Below are positions 1 through 11,292 of a stretch of 64,000 nucleotides of DNA, piece after piece. The number at the start of each line of letters is the position of its first letter. Position 1 is the first letter of the stretch. The translations under genes and the position numbers were made by a program. Below the pieces are notes generated by a model, which was not told the DNA's origin, searched no databases, and was given only the letters and a program-made list of their open reading frames with translations. The DNA is from Azolla caroliniana (Eukaryota; Polypodiophyta). Location: the NCBI GenBank assembly GCA_043228905.1, contig JBHGNT010000021.1:8494001-8558000 (forward strand). Reading direction: 5' to 3'.

Positions 1-434
1 CCTCATCTTGTGTCTCCTTATGATCTTTTCGTTTAGACGTCATTCTGGTATAAAAAAAATGTAAAAGTAATGGGTGGAAGACTTAACCGAGCCTATGCGG
101 ACGTCGCATTGACATTGACATTTTGTTGGTTTGCATGTAGCACGCGACGAGCATGCTGAAAGAATCCACAAAAGAAGGCATGCACTCAAAGTGAAACACA
201 TACACCAACACGACAACCGATACCAGCCACACAATAGACAATAGCAAACGACGATGACACAACAACACGATAGCAAGCGGCAACAATAGACTTCAACACA
301 ACAAAAACACAGAGTTAGAGAAGCGGTGACAACAACACTGCGACAAATGGTGGCAACACGGCAACGACAGCAGGTGGCGGCGGCGACAACAACAACAACA
401 ACAGGTGACAACGGCAATAGGAGGCGGTAGCAAG

Positions 435-437
<3 letters not shown>

Positions 438-485
<48 letters not shown>
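438..485. repeat. (GA)n microsatellite
   Basis: Forty-eight bases of uninterrupted GA dinucleotide. GA tracts recur at 2472, 11186, 23128, 27822, 29573 and 41780, mostly inside LTRs or at LINE ends. This copy is not next to any element I recognise. Confidence 0.95.
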
Positions 486-488
<3 letters not shown>

Positions 489-743
489 GACAACCTGAGA
501 GAAGAAGCAAAAGAAGAGGAGAGTTTGTTTTTGCTGCGACAATCTCCATCGGTAACAAAAGTTTACACAGAGACAAGCATTGGAAAGACCTCAATCATAG
601 CTTCATAAGATAGATTGCAAATTTAAATTGGTGATATCGATAAGTTATAGAAATAGAAATAAAGAACCACGCGTTGTCAACATACACCTACTCAACATGC
701 GTTAAGGGGCTCTTAATGTCTTCATCATCATCGTTCTCTTCAA

Positions 744-1151
744 TTGGGTGAGTTCTGGTTTTCTCTCTTATTCATGGAAAATCTATTTTTATCTTGGCGC
801 GATATGACATTAAGAATAGAGGACATGAATTGGACTTCCTCGCAATCTGTGGGGGACATAGAAATGGAAACAATTGCTCCAACAAAGAGCAATATTATGT
901 TTGAATGCAATCGCGCAAGGGAAGAATTGGGGAGCTCTAAGAGACTTAAGGGTACGGAGGAATTTAGTGAGAAGAATATGTCGAGTCTAAACAAGGGTCA
1001 CAAAGGTAATCATAATTGGGATAATTTATGGTGTATGGGGATTGCTAATACCTTGTACTTTGATATTGTGGAGAAAAATGAAAATGAAGCAAAAGAATGC
1101 ATTAATGAGGATGTGTATGATGTGGAAGTTGATGCTAAGGCAATTTTGTAG
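744..1151 (+). CDS. doubtful 135-codon ORF, no recognised family
   Basis: This is the only plus-strand frame over 100 codons in the first 2.4 kb that begins with ATG and is not low complexity. The predicted product is acidic and Asn/Glu/Met-rich, with no signal peptide, membrane segment or familiar motif. The 1.3 kb after it is full of stops in all frames. It could be a decayed gag or accessory ORF of an old element, or chance. I assign no function. Confidence 0.12.
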   Translation: MGEFWFSLLFMENLFLSWRDMTLRIEDMNWTSSQSVGDIEMETIAPTKSNIMFECNRAREELGSSKRLKGTEEFSEKNMSSLNKGHKGNHNWDNLWCMGIANTLYFDIVEKNENEAKECINEDVYDVEVDAKAIL

Positions 1152-2467
1152 TCGTTTAATTATTCTATGATTGTGTGGTTATATTATTTTTTTACTAGAA
1201 ACTCCCATTCATAAATAGGATTAAATAATGGTTTGACACAATCGTATCACCAAATTGTCTTGAGAATATATATGCAATCCCACAAAGGTTCTATGATGTT
1301 CTATTCCGTTCCCCTGAACATCCAAGTATTGTTGGATCAAGTTGTCGTGTTCTTTGATCAAGGGTTGGTGTATGTAATGTAATGGTTCCCCGCAATGGGC
1401 TATCACGCTTTGTTGAAAAGCATGCAGTTTTATAGTCTATTCTACCATAGTTGATGAGTCAAATGGGTAAAGTATTGATATCCCCACATAAAAATGCTAC
1501 AAATAGATGCAAATTTTGTGTGTTATGGGATATAAAGTCTTAAGATGAAGGGTGTGTATAAGCACACCTAGTATGAGAAGACTTTGTTTTAAAATTGAAG
1601 TGGAAGACATTTGTAGGTCATTGCTTGAATGAGGTCCTATTATGGTGGAATGCAAACACCATTTTATGGAGGTGTTAATGAATGAAGTGGTAAGGAAGGA
1701 GTTGGGAGAAATGTTGGTATGCCAGATATTGTGGTTGGTATGGATGAAGGAATATTATATGTATTAGGTGACAAAGAGGCCTCACTTCAAAGTTTTGGGC
1801 CTAAGAATAAGGGAAATCAATCTATGGATATGGAAAATCAAAGTCTAGCGCTTATGAATAAGGGGAAAAAAAACAATTTGATACCCTAGTATCAATGCTG
1901 TGGTTGATAAAGATTGAAATAATGCAGAAGGCAAGTCGAAGGACAAATTAATGAATATGCAACGTAATAGTTTGCCACTACTCATGATACTACTTTGCAA
2001 GGGAGTTTAGGAACTTGAGAAGGAGTTTGGAAGTGATTACCCCTTCAACTTCAATTTGATTCAATGGGACGGGTTGTAAATGCTTCAAACCCTTGATTTC
2101 TTCATAAGGTGGTGTAGAAAACCCATATATAACATTGGAAATACTTTGACTAGTTTCTTGGCACTGGTTGCTTTGAAGGACTAAATGTATCCATATCATT
2201 ACTAATTGAATGAAAGTGGTAACATGAAATGTGACATGGGCATGTTCTCCTTAGAAGAAGTATATATTACAAGAAACTTTGTAAGTAGAGAATGAGATAT
2301 ATTATATGCACTTGAGCGTAAGTGTCATTGAGTTAGCAGATCGAATATTCCTTTACGTGGATATTAATCATTCTATGCAAGGCATCTTAGTAATCATTAT
2401 TCATGTGTGGTATTAATTGTGCGGGATAAATATTATCCTCAAGTTGTCCATAGTGATCACCAAGAGT

Positions 2468-2471
<4 letters not shown>

Positions 2472-2514
<43 letters not shown>
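2472..2514. repeat. (GA)n microsatellite abutting a LINE 3' end
   Basis: An uninterrupted GA tract that passes directly into sequence matching the 3' terminus of the LINE at 11.2-23.1 kb. The same GA-to-LINE junction occurs near 11214, so this tract is probably the insertion target or the 3' tail of the truncated LINE copy. Confidence 0.9.
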
Positions 2515-2516
<2 letters not shown>

Positions 2517-2607
2517 CTATTATTGTCTTCGATGGTCAAAGATGACCTATGAGACCAAAAATATTACATTTCACAGATACATGTGAAAGTGAGTAGCAAC
2601 TCTTGTA
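2515..2607 (-). mobile_element. 5'-truncated LINE, 3'-terminal fragment
   Basis: About 90 bp closely match 11230-11330, the 3' end of the LINE. Shared blocks include ACCTATGAGACCAAAAAT and GTGAAAGTGAGTAG. In minus orientation the fragment ends in (TC)n, exactly as the long copy does. This is a typical dead-on-arrival LINE insertion that kept only the last part of ORF2 and the short 3' UTR. Confidence 0.8.
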
Positions 2608-2633
2608 AGTTAAGTAGCTATTCTTGATTCAAG

Positions 2634-2724
2634 GATGGTTCACAACAAACTATATTATTTTGGTGGATTGGCTAGGATATAGTCCGAGCGACCGTACTTG
2701 GGAACTGACTGAGAATGTTGTAGA
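2634..2724 (+). pseudogene. chromodomain scrap of a sushi-like Ty3 element
   Basis: The frame reads IILVDWLGYSPSDRTWE, which matches the integrase chromodomain of the element at 29.5-42.1 kb (YYLVDWLGYTPSERTWE) and of the fragment at 59.0-59.4 kb. Only about 30 codons survive. It lies 27 bp beyond the LINE scrap and ends in another GAGAGA run at 2721. No LTR or other pol sequence is attached, so this is a captured or heavily deleted fragment. Confidence 0.75.
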
Positions 2725-3838
2725 GAGAGAGAGAGAGATATTAAAGTTTTCTAAGACCAAATTTGGCCCATGGGCCATGAGAGAACACCAAACTAAAGGT
2801 TATAGCCACTTTGTAATTTTACCTTCGGAATTTTCCAAACGCAATGTCATTATTAGAAAGCTCATTCTTGTTTCTACGTATATATATGAGATTGGGCAAC
2901 TTTCTTTCCATTCATTTGGAAGCCTTCCCTAGTTGTATGATTAATAACAACATAGCTCAAGTTTAATATGTTTGTCGTTCATTAAGTAAGGTCTCCAATG
3001 ATAATCACCACTTCTTTGTACCTTATTTACATATTTAGGTGAAAGGGTGAAGTTTCGTTGTTTTCAATATAGGTTAGTTGCTCTTGTGGAATTTTGCAAA
3101 CCATGTTATATTTTTTAGTACTTTCTTATTTAGGGGACTCTTTTGTGAAATCCTAGTCTTTCTTGTAGTTTTTTTTTGGGATAATGACTTAGATTGTCAT
3201 TGTATAAACATATTCATGAGCTAGAGCTTTACTATCTCCGTTATATAAAGTAGTTCTAAACTACCTTGGTGTTGGGGTGTATGAGATAATGGGAGAATGA
3301 GAAACAAGTTCTTGTTTGATTGGCTCCATGAAATAGTAGAGCAAGTATGCATGTTGAAAGGAAAATTAATTTGGATTTTGAAGGATTTGAGCTTTGTAGA
3401 TGCCTTGTTCTTAGAGGAGTTCCCTTTATGTTGCTCTTATAGCCCCTCATAGGAGTTTGAGGAGAATGTTGCACAACATGTGTTGATGGAGAGGAGCTTT
3501 GCCTTGACATCAGCAAATGCAACATATTTGATTTGAGATAAATGTTTTCCTTGATCTCATGGCCCTACCATGTTTTGTTATGCATGATGGTTCATTTTAG
3601 CTTGTCATTTCACTTTATAGTGGGTAGGTTATGACTATATCAGGGTGTACCAACATGGGGTTTGGAAGCTAAGTTGTATGAAAGTAATGGTTCGGATGGT
3701 GGATAACGGGATGGGCTCCAACAAGTATTGATGTGTGTGGTTTTCAGGTCAATAAAGAAAATGATTTTGTTGTTAGGTGAAACATTTTTAGTATAACGTG
3801 TGAAGTGATATCTATCTACATACCTACCTATCTATATA

Positions 3839-3942
3839 TATCTTTGTAACCTCCATGGGAACCGATTGCGATCCATGAGGTGGGGTTTAGCCCATTGGAG
3901 GATCGAACTTGGGATCTCACCAAAAGACTGATTACAAAGATA
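3839..3942. mobile_element. 104-bp element with 11-bp terminal inverted repeats
   Basis: The sequence TATCTTTGTAA at 3839-3849 is inverted perfectly as TTACAAAGATA at 3932-3942. The interior, read on the minus strand, contains GTTCGATCC, a tRNA B-box-like motif. It could be a small MITE or a tRNA-derived SINE remnant. A second, partial match to its right end (CAAAAGACCGATTACAA) lies at about 3972. No target duplication is clear. Confidence 0.35.
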
Positions 3943-6017
3943 GATGGATTGATCGATCTTTTTAATGTCCACAAAAGACCGATTACAATCAATGAAATAG
4001 GGCCTAGACCTTGCGAGCATAATTACCAAAAATTCTATGAAGGGTTATGAATGACCATCCAATATGTTATAGACAACTACAATTTTGTCCATGTGTTCGC
4101 AATCTTTTCATGGATAGAAGGCCTTCCTAATATCCAAACTTGATTTACACTAGCTTCCTTGGATTTAACATTGGGGACACCTTGTTTTGCATGGGTCATA
4201 CTTCACTTGTGGGATTTATGTGTATGTGTCACAATATGTGCTAATAAATTGCAATTTGGTTAGGAATAAGGCAAACGTCTCCACTACGATTAAGTTGTGT
4301 GTGTTGTTAACTTTATATGTTGATTAGAAACAAGGAATATACAAATTGAAACTTTTTCACATTTAACTATTGCTCCTACATCCAACCATGTAATGCCAAT
4401 ACATATAATTTTTCAACATATATATTTATATACAGTTTAAATTATACACATGTACTTTATTTAATTCCTAACGAAATATATGTACGCTTGTCTAAATTTT
4501 AAATGGCACATTCTCAAACATGAAAGAATAGACATATGATGATGCATTGCTGAGGTCCTCGGGCCTTATAGTGCTTACAATATTGCCAATCTATAATGAC
4601 GTGTGACGTTGACTTTATGATTCTAGCATTCATTGATAGGATTGCAATACTTTTCAACCAAATTTAGAAGACATCAAAGCAAAGATTACATTTCTACTTA
4701 GGCACATGAAAATCACAGATAGTTTAAAAATTAAGAGAGGAAAGGCCTATGGGCATAATGGTTGACCTAGTTGTAAGATGTGCTAAAAAAGGAGATTGAA
4801 CCATGTCTAGTTTTTGACCATTGATCATCCAATGCATCAATCTCATAGAGCTCCTTAAATTTGGACAAAAACATCGTTGCCCCCATAGGCATATTATGCA
4901 TTATGTACTTAACGCAAACACCATGTTATAAAAAATGCACGAGACACATATTGTCCCCCTCCATTAGCAAAGGAGAATCTTGTAGTAGAAGTTTATGGGT
5001 GCCATGGATCATTTTATTGTGATATTGACAACAATACATCATCATCTCGCTCCCTAATCTATACATGTAAACGCATATGTGAAAATCTTGAATACTTATG
5101 TCATATATGACGACCCAACTTTGAAAAAGAAATATCTTTTTGTTTATTAAATATTCTTGGCTATCTAGAGACAAAACAAAAAATTATTATAAAGCCTACA
5201 TTATCTTGAGAAGCGTCAATAACAAAATGGCATTTTTGTTTCCCTTACATAAAGTGAATACATTTATTTTGACGTGTTTTCTCGATCAATTTTAATTATG
5301 ATAAAATATATTTGAATATTTAAACAATAAGTGAGTGTAGGGCTCTATATTGAAGCATGGGGATACAAATTATTAAGACAAGAAAGATGATTGTATTAGA
5401 TGGATGGGTTGAGGATTGCTCGAATGGATAGGCTTGCCGTTGCATCACCTTCTCGTATTCAATAGACTAGCTTTTCTTGATGAAACACTTATCTTTGAAC
5501 CTAACTCCATGTCATCTACAAAAATAATTCACATGTATACGAAAAACCCAATGATACAACAAAAAGTGCAGGTTATTTGTCTTTATATAGAACAATGGAA
5601 CCATTTTTGTACAATAAAGCACATATAAAATGATGGTTTTCAAGCGTGAAGTAACTATTTTACATAATAAAGAGAAATTGATAGAAAAAAATGTATGCTT
5701 CAAAAAGGGGACAAGGAATAAGATGTTAGATGATTAACATTTTCTTATGAGATTATTATATAGTTTAATCTCATTAAACATCAACCTCGACTTCGAATCA
5801 TTGTGGGTTTTGTCAAAGAGATAAATATTTTTAAGTTGCAAATGGTTCATGTTTTAGTTGTAGCACAACTTGACCATTGCGAAACAAATTTGGCATCATA
5901 CTTGAACCAATTGTTTTTGAGTAAGTAAAGTTGTGCTTAGGATACATCTTTTCACAAAATTGATTGAAAATTTGCGTTATAAATTAACAAACATTAGACA
6001 TGGTAGTCTTAAGTACT

Positions 6018-6205
6018 TTTTTAAATGATTTATCATGCATCTATGATACATTATGATAGTGACTATCCCTTTTTGACGTAATCAATGATTTAAACTAACA
6101 ATATATGACACTCTTTAAGTGTTTTCTTTTTTTAAGTTATTTACCATGCATGCATGTATGGAATGCATTATGATAGTAACTATCACTATTTGAAGTAATC
6201 AATGA
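6018..6205. repeat. diverged local duplication, period about 115 bp
   Basis: Two blocks share the order: run of T, TTATCATGCAT, CATTATGATAGT, ACTATC, then GTAATCAATGA, at about 6018-6090 and 6130-6205. The copies differ at many positions, so the duplication is old. No coding potential is evident. Confidence 0.5.
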
Positions 6206-7479
6206 GCAAATATCATAGGTATGTTGTTCAACGTCATACATATACTTGTTTATAGAAAAAGTTTTTAACAACGTCATACATATTAAAGAGATTGCATGCC
6301 CTTGTCATGTCATACAAGACAAAAAGTAACCTAATGGTAATACTACTGATCATGTAACTTGAAGCCAATGACTCATGCCATTGATTGTGTCAATATCTAT
6401 TATAAAATATTAGTATATTAGTGTAAGTCATCGTCCTATATTAAGTGCAAATAAGAATTTCTTTCATATAATTTGCAACACATGATAGAGTTTCTTTAAA
6501 ATATGTCTTTAATGTAAGTGATCTTAGCTAAAAGGAGAATGAATGTTGGATTTGTAAATTGTAACAATGCATGCATTAAATGTCTATTATGTGTGAAGCA
6601 CATGATTATATGGGTGATTATGAAGGGGTTGTAGGAGTCTCCTAATGGTTGATGACTTTCTTTACTAAAGTTGGTGACAATGAGGTAGTTCTATGAAATG
6701 GCTTAGTGTGATTTCTTAGAGATGAGGAAGAGGACAATTAGACAAGATGACCTAAATACTGCACATGCTAAGCATTCCATCCCTTGTTCAAAACCTTGTT
6801 TTCATGGCTTTCTTTGTCTTCAAACATTATCGATTTGTACAATATATTAGAGTCTCACATCCCAACATATCGAGTGAATACTTTAAAGCACCAAATGCTT
6901 TTTAAAACCAAGTTATTCTCTTTCTTAAGAAGTTCACATACATATATACAACACATATGGTGGTAATACATGAAAGGGCATACAATTACATTTACCTTGT
7001 CATTAACAAGAAACCTCCAATACTTTTGACAACTTTAATTTATTGATGGGACCTTTTGGTCATGCTAATATTAGGATTAGGAAGAAGACAAGGTATTAGT
7101 AGTTTCGAGTTGTCATACTCTATAAAAATTCAATATCTAAATATCTAACACGACTTATGTTGACCATGATTTGACAAATATATACATGGCTAGAAGGCCA
7201 TAATGTATAAAAAAGGATATACAATATAGGTAAGATGAATATGTTTAAGTAGTTGTGGAACGAAACTAAGATGATAGCCACTAGTGTTAGTAACCCAACA
7301 TTTATGTACTTAATGCTATATGATAGGATAACAACCTACCAAACATGCCAAAGCTACTTGAAGGGCACATCATGCAAAAGAGAAATATATGCAAAAGAAT
7401 AAGAATAATCATATGAATGATCAATTTCTACACTCAATGAGTAATACTGATCCGAATCGCTGTCTGGATAGGCATTCAT

Positions 7480-7880
7480 AAAAAGCCATGTATGTAAATA
7501 GGTTTTGTGTTGCGCTTATTTAGGTCAGATTTGTAAATAGCCTTAAAGTTATATCATAGTTATATCAGTATAAATATAACTAGGGCAAAACACTAATGAT
7601 GATAGATATATAGTTATAGTTGGTAGTTGCCTTTGTAGCTGTGAGTGTGTAGGAGAGTGAGAGCGTATAGTAACTCTGTTGTAACCGTCGTATAACGAAG
7701 AAGTCAAGGTAGTTGCCTTAGAGTTTCTTAGTTGTATTTCTCTTGCATATAGTGATATTCTTGGAGTCTGTGGACTCCCGTGGTTTTTCTCTATTAGGGT
7801 TTTCCATGTAAAAATACTTGTGTCTCTATACTTTTGTTTTCCACCGTCTCTGTGATTTCTGTCTGTTCAATCTTTGCACC
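7480..7880 (+). mobile_element. copia-like LTR, plus orientation
   Basis: The order of motifs follows the LTR of the copia element at 10868-28126: a TATA region AGTATAAATATAACT near 7569, then GTAACC-containing leader, AGTCTGTGGACTCCCGTGG, TTTTCCATGTAAA, and a GTTGTGGCCGG end. Exact ends cannot be fixed and no primer site is obvious. It is oriented opposite to the copia pol remains that start 35 bp downstream. Confidence 0.5.
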
Positions 7881-7914
7881 TGCATTCGAATAAGTGCAGA
7901 CTAGTTGTGGCCGG

Positions 7915-9300
7915 TTAGAGATCCTCTCATACTTGTATCGGTAGACCCACTTACAGGGTAGCGGCTTCCTTCCGGCGGGTATTTTGACCAGCTCCCATAT
8001 GGTATTTTCCTTGATCGAGTCCATCTCAGATCGCATGGCTTCTAGCCATGTGTCGGTGTCTGGTGCAACTATAGCTTCCTCGTAGGAGGTTGGTTCGCCT
8101 ACATCCACGTAATTGACGTAGTCAAGGCCCAGTTGATAAAACTCTGTTGGCCTTCAAACTCGTCTAGATCTCCTTGGTGTCGATATTATCCGTTTAGATT
8201 CTTCAATCGGCATGTGGCCGATCAACATTCTTTGAACCATTGTCACAAGGAGTCCGTTGAGTTGATCTGCTATGCCAATTGTCACACGTATGTGTCAGAT
8301 TATCCTCTTCCTCGAGAGTGATTGACTGGTGTATGGATGCCTTGGCTAGTTCAGATCGGTCATTCGGCATCTTGGCCACTTTGGCTTTGTCAATTGTGTA
8401 GCCAATTCAGAGTCGGCTACTGAACCATTTGCTTATATAGATTCGACAGGGGGTTTGTTGGCTGAGTTAGCTTCGACAGTTTGCCAAATGGATGATTCGG
8501 ATTCAATGATCAACGTGTCTACTTCTGATTCTTTCTCAAAAAGGTTGAAGGTGACCTTTTTGCCAATTGCTAGTTGGGATCGGCTGAACAGGATTGAATC
8601 TTCATTGAAGACTACATCAGTGCTTCAGATCAGTTTTCAGTTTTCTAGATCCCATAACATGTATCTGAATTCCCCATTAGTTCCATAGCCAAGAAAAGTA
8701 CACTTTATCGAATGGGGTGCTAGCTTGGTCCTTTTCTCCCTTGGAATGAATGCATAGGCTTCACATCCAAATGTACGGAGCCTATCGTAGGTCGATTGTT
8801 TTCCTGAATAAAGTGCCTGTAGCACTTGGAGCCGGATTGTTCGTGACGACGATAGATTGATCAAGTAGATTGTTGTCTGCAACACCTCAACCCAAAATTC
8901 CAGCTTTAGTTTGGATTGCTAGAGCATTGCCATCACTTTTTCTTGGATTGTTCGGTTCATCCGTTCCGGCACACCATTTTGCATGGGGGTATATGGAACA
9001 GTCTTTTGGTGCCAGATCCCTTTGTCGGTCAGGTACAGTTTGAAGGCTTAGGAGGTGTATTCACCTCCATTGTCGGACTAGATTGTCTTCACCCGGTGTC
9101 TGGAATAGTTCTCCACTTCAACTATCCATCGAGTGAAGACCACAATCGCTTCATCTTTGGACTTAATCGAGTAAGCCCACACTTTCCGTGTACATATTCT
9201 ACAAATGTTATGAAGTACTAAGAACCTCCTAGCAATATTTTGAGCATCAACCCACATATGTCTGTGTGTACTAGGTGGAAGCACGCTATACTGTACCAAC
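7915..9300 (-). pseudogene. decayed Ty1/copia pol (integrase to N-terminal RT)
   Basis: Read from 9300 down, the minus strand gives the copia integrase core (KVWAYSIKSKDEA, then the SDNGGEY region), the GLA/PERMNRTI box, the post-core block ending FLGYGTNGEFRYMLWD, a long hinge, and the start of reverse transcriptase (WLEAMRSEMDSIKENTIWEL, KPLPCKWVYRYKYE). It then stops abruptly at about 7915. At least four stops or frameshifts interrupt it. The catalytic YVDD region, RNase H, gag and both true LTRs are missing. It is distinct from, and much more degraded than, the copia element at 10.9-28.1 kb. Confidence 0.85.
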
Positions 9301-9690
9301 TTTTGGCCAAAAATTTAGTACTAAATCAAGGAAGAAAATAAACATTAAAAATTGAAAATAAAACAATTACTGCAAAAAATAGTGGATCATCATCCATTGA
9401 ACGAGGTTCAAATTCAAATAACAAATTCAAATGTAAGAACTATACGAATGTACAAGGATATTATAGCTCACAGTCAAAGTGTCCTGATTGAATTTAATAC
9501 ATTAATTATAACTTCATTCTCCTAGGTAGAGTTGTGTGGAAGCCAAGCTGGAGAAGATCTCGAACGTTGTCGTGAAAATCCGTCACTATGAGCAGATCGT
9601 GAGGCGGAACTGCTGGGGTTATGGACGAGAAGGAAATAGGGCTCACATGCACAACACAAGGAAGTTTTACACAAACAAGGCATGAGTATT
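9301..9690. other. unassigned AT-rich spacer
   Basis: The sequence between the copia remains and the minisatellite is A-rich and has no frame of interest. Near 9521-9560 it becomes less AT-rich as it approaches the tandem array. Confidence 0.5.
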
Positions 9691-10667
9691 CGAACACGTT
9701 TGTGAAAAGGAGAGGTGCATGGGCAAGCCCGAATCAACCCCTAGTCACAAGGCGAACGAATGCACGTGAGAAAGGCTTACACATGGACACACAAGGAAAA
9801 CACTTACTTACACACACGAGAGACAAAGTTTCGAACGCGTTTGTGAAAAGGAGATGTGCATGGGCAAGCCCGAATCAACCCCTAGTCACAAGGTGAATGA
9901 ATGCATGTGAGAAAGGCTTACACACAGACACACAAGGAAAAGGCTTACTTACACACACGAGAGACAAAGTTTCGAATGCGTTTGTGAAAAGGAGAGGTGC
10001 ATGGGCAAGCCCAAATCAATCCCTAGTCACAAGGTGAACGAATGCACGTGAGAAAGGCTTACACATGGACACACAAGGAAAAGGCTACATACACACACGA
10101 GAGACAATGTTTCGAATGCCTTTGTGAAAGGAGTAGTGCATGGGCAAGCCTGAACACTCCCTTGTTACAAGACACACGAACACACAAGCAAGGTTTACAC
10201 ACGGGAGACACAATTTTGAATGCCTTTGTGAAAGGAGAGGTGCATGGGAAAGCACGAATGCTCCCTTGCCACAAGTCTCAGGATCACACAAGCAAGATTT
10301 ACACTAACACGAAAGACATGAAAGATTGAATGCCTTTGTGAAAGGAGAGGTGCATGGGCAAGCCCGAAACGCTCCCTTGTCACAAGACACACAAATAGAT
10401 AAGCACAAATTACAATAACATATAAGACACGTAAGTTTGAATGCCTTTGTGAAAGGAGAGGTGCATGGGCAAAGCCCAAAACGCTCCCTTGTCATAAGAC
10501 ACAAACAAAAAAGCACAAATGATGATAACATATAAGATACGTAAGTTTGAATGCCTTTGTGAAAGGAGGGGTGCATGGGCTAGCCCGAAATGCTCCCTTG
10601 TCACAAGACACACAAACAAATAAGCACAAATGACAATAACATATAAGATACGTAGGTCAAACCAAAC
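9690..10667. repeat. minisatellite, eight units of 104-141 bp
   Basis: A core of TTTGTGAAA(A)GGAG followed by GTGCATGGGCAAGCC starts at 9699, 9840, 9981, 10121, 10225, 10335, 10446 and 10556. Spacings are 141, 141, 140, 104, 110, 111 and 110 bp, so the array has a long-unit and a short-unit domain. Between cores are runs of ACACAC and CGAGAGACA. Overlapping ORFs here merely repeat a periodic peptide and are not genes. The last unit runs into a copia LTR. Confidence 0.9.
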
Positions 10668-10960
10668 ATTAGTTTTGTTAGGAAACAGATCCCTCCGGAT
10701 GGGATAGGAGTACCCGGTGAGAACCAGATGACGAGTGCCCGGCAAGAGCCGGATGGTGAAGACCCGGTGGGCTAGCCTGAAACGCTCCCTTGTCACAAGA
10801 CACACAAACAAATAAGCACAAATGACAATAACATATAAGATACGTAGGTCAAACCAAACATTAGTTTTGTTAGGAAACAGATCCCTCCAGATGGGATAGG
10901 AGTACCTGGTGAGAATCGGATGACGAGTACCCGGCAATAGCCGGATGGTGAAGACCCGGT
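10577..10960. repeat. two direct 192-bp units spanning minisatellite and LTR start
   Basis: The block beginning GGGCTAGCC at 10577 is repeated from 10769, a period of exactly 192 bp. Each unit holds the last minisatellite unit, the flank ending AGTTT, and the first 93 bp of the copia LTR (TGTTAGGAAACAG at 10676 and 10868). Because LTR sequence is included, the duplication happened after the copia inserted. Confidence 0.9.
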
Positions 10961-11182
10961 GAGAACCGGATGACGAGTGCCCGGCAAGAGCCGGATGATG
11001 CAGGCCTGGTGAGGAGTGCTCACCGGATGAAGGGACATATTCGTAAATATGTTTCTGAGAGTCCATTGGGAATATATTTGTAAATAGCCGAAAAGTCATA
11101 TTAGTATAAATATGACTTAGGGAAAATTTAGAGTGAGAGGTGTGTGATTATCGTTGTTGCGATAATTCTGTGCGTAACTGTG

Positions 11183-11213
<31 letters not shown>
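10868..11213 (+). repeat. copia 5' LTR, left part
   Basis: It matches the 3' LTR (27500 onward) from TGTTAGGAAACAG to the GA tract near 11186. It includes GC-rich subrepeats of the form CCCGGTGAGAACCGGATGA, and a TATA signal within an imperfect palindrome (AAGTCATATT ... AATATGACTT, about 11095-11120). It stops in the GA tract where the LINE begins. Confidence 0.9.
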
Positions 11214-11220
<7 letters not shown>

Positions 11221-11292
11221 TAGATAGATAGATAGATTATATTATCGTCTTCGGAGATCAAATATGACCTATGAGACCAAAAATATTACATT

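Larger units (their letters stand above)
1..2471. other. gene-poor left end
   Basis: Apart from the microsatellite at 438-485 and one doubtful ORF at 744-1151, this stretch shows no recognisable gene. It is AT-rich, contains CAA/CAG triplet runs around 385-420, and has no long frame conserved with anything I know. The long minus-strand frame over 40-594 is low-complexity Leu/Ser/Cys sequence produced by the CT/GA tract. Confidence 0.6.
2933..7480. other. 4.5 kb of AT-rich sequence without a gene
   Basis: No frame above about 90 codons is conserved with a known family. The sequence is AT-rich with short local duplications (for example 6018-6205) and one small inverted-repeat element at 3839-3942. 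I see no rRNA, no tRNA and no LTR ends. Confidence 0.6.

Noticed and set aside
40-594. 184-codon minus-strand ORF rich in Leu, Ser and Cys
   Set aside because: It is translation of the GA/CT tract and CAA/CAG runs; low complexity with no conserved motif.
9690-10667. Regularly spaced direct repeats, considered as a CRISPR array
   Set aside because: Unit length is over 100 bp, the sequence between cores is itself repeated, and the genome is eukaryotic with no cas genes.
10042-11099. Several overlapping ORFs of 60-230 codons on both strands
   Set aside because: They encode the same short peptide over and over because they run through the minisatellite and the duplicated LTR start.
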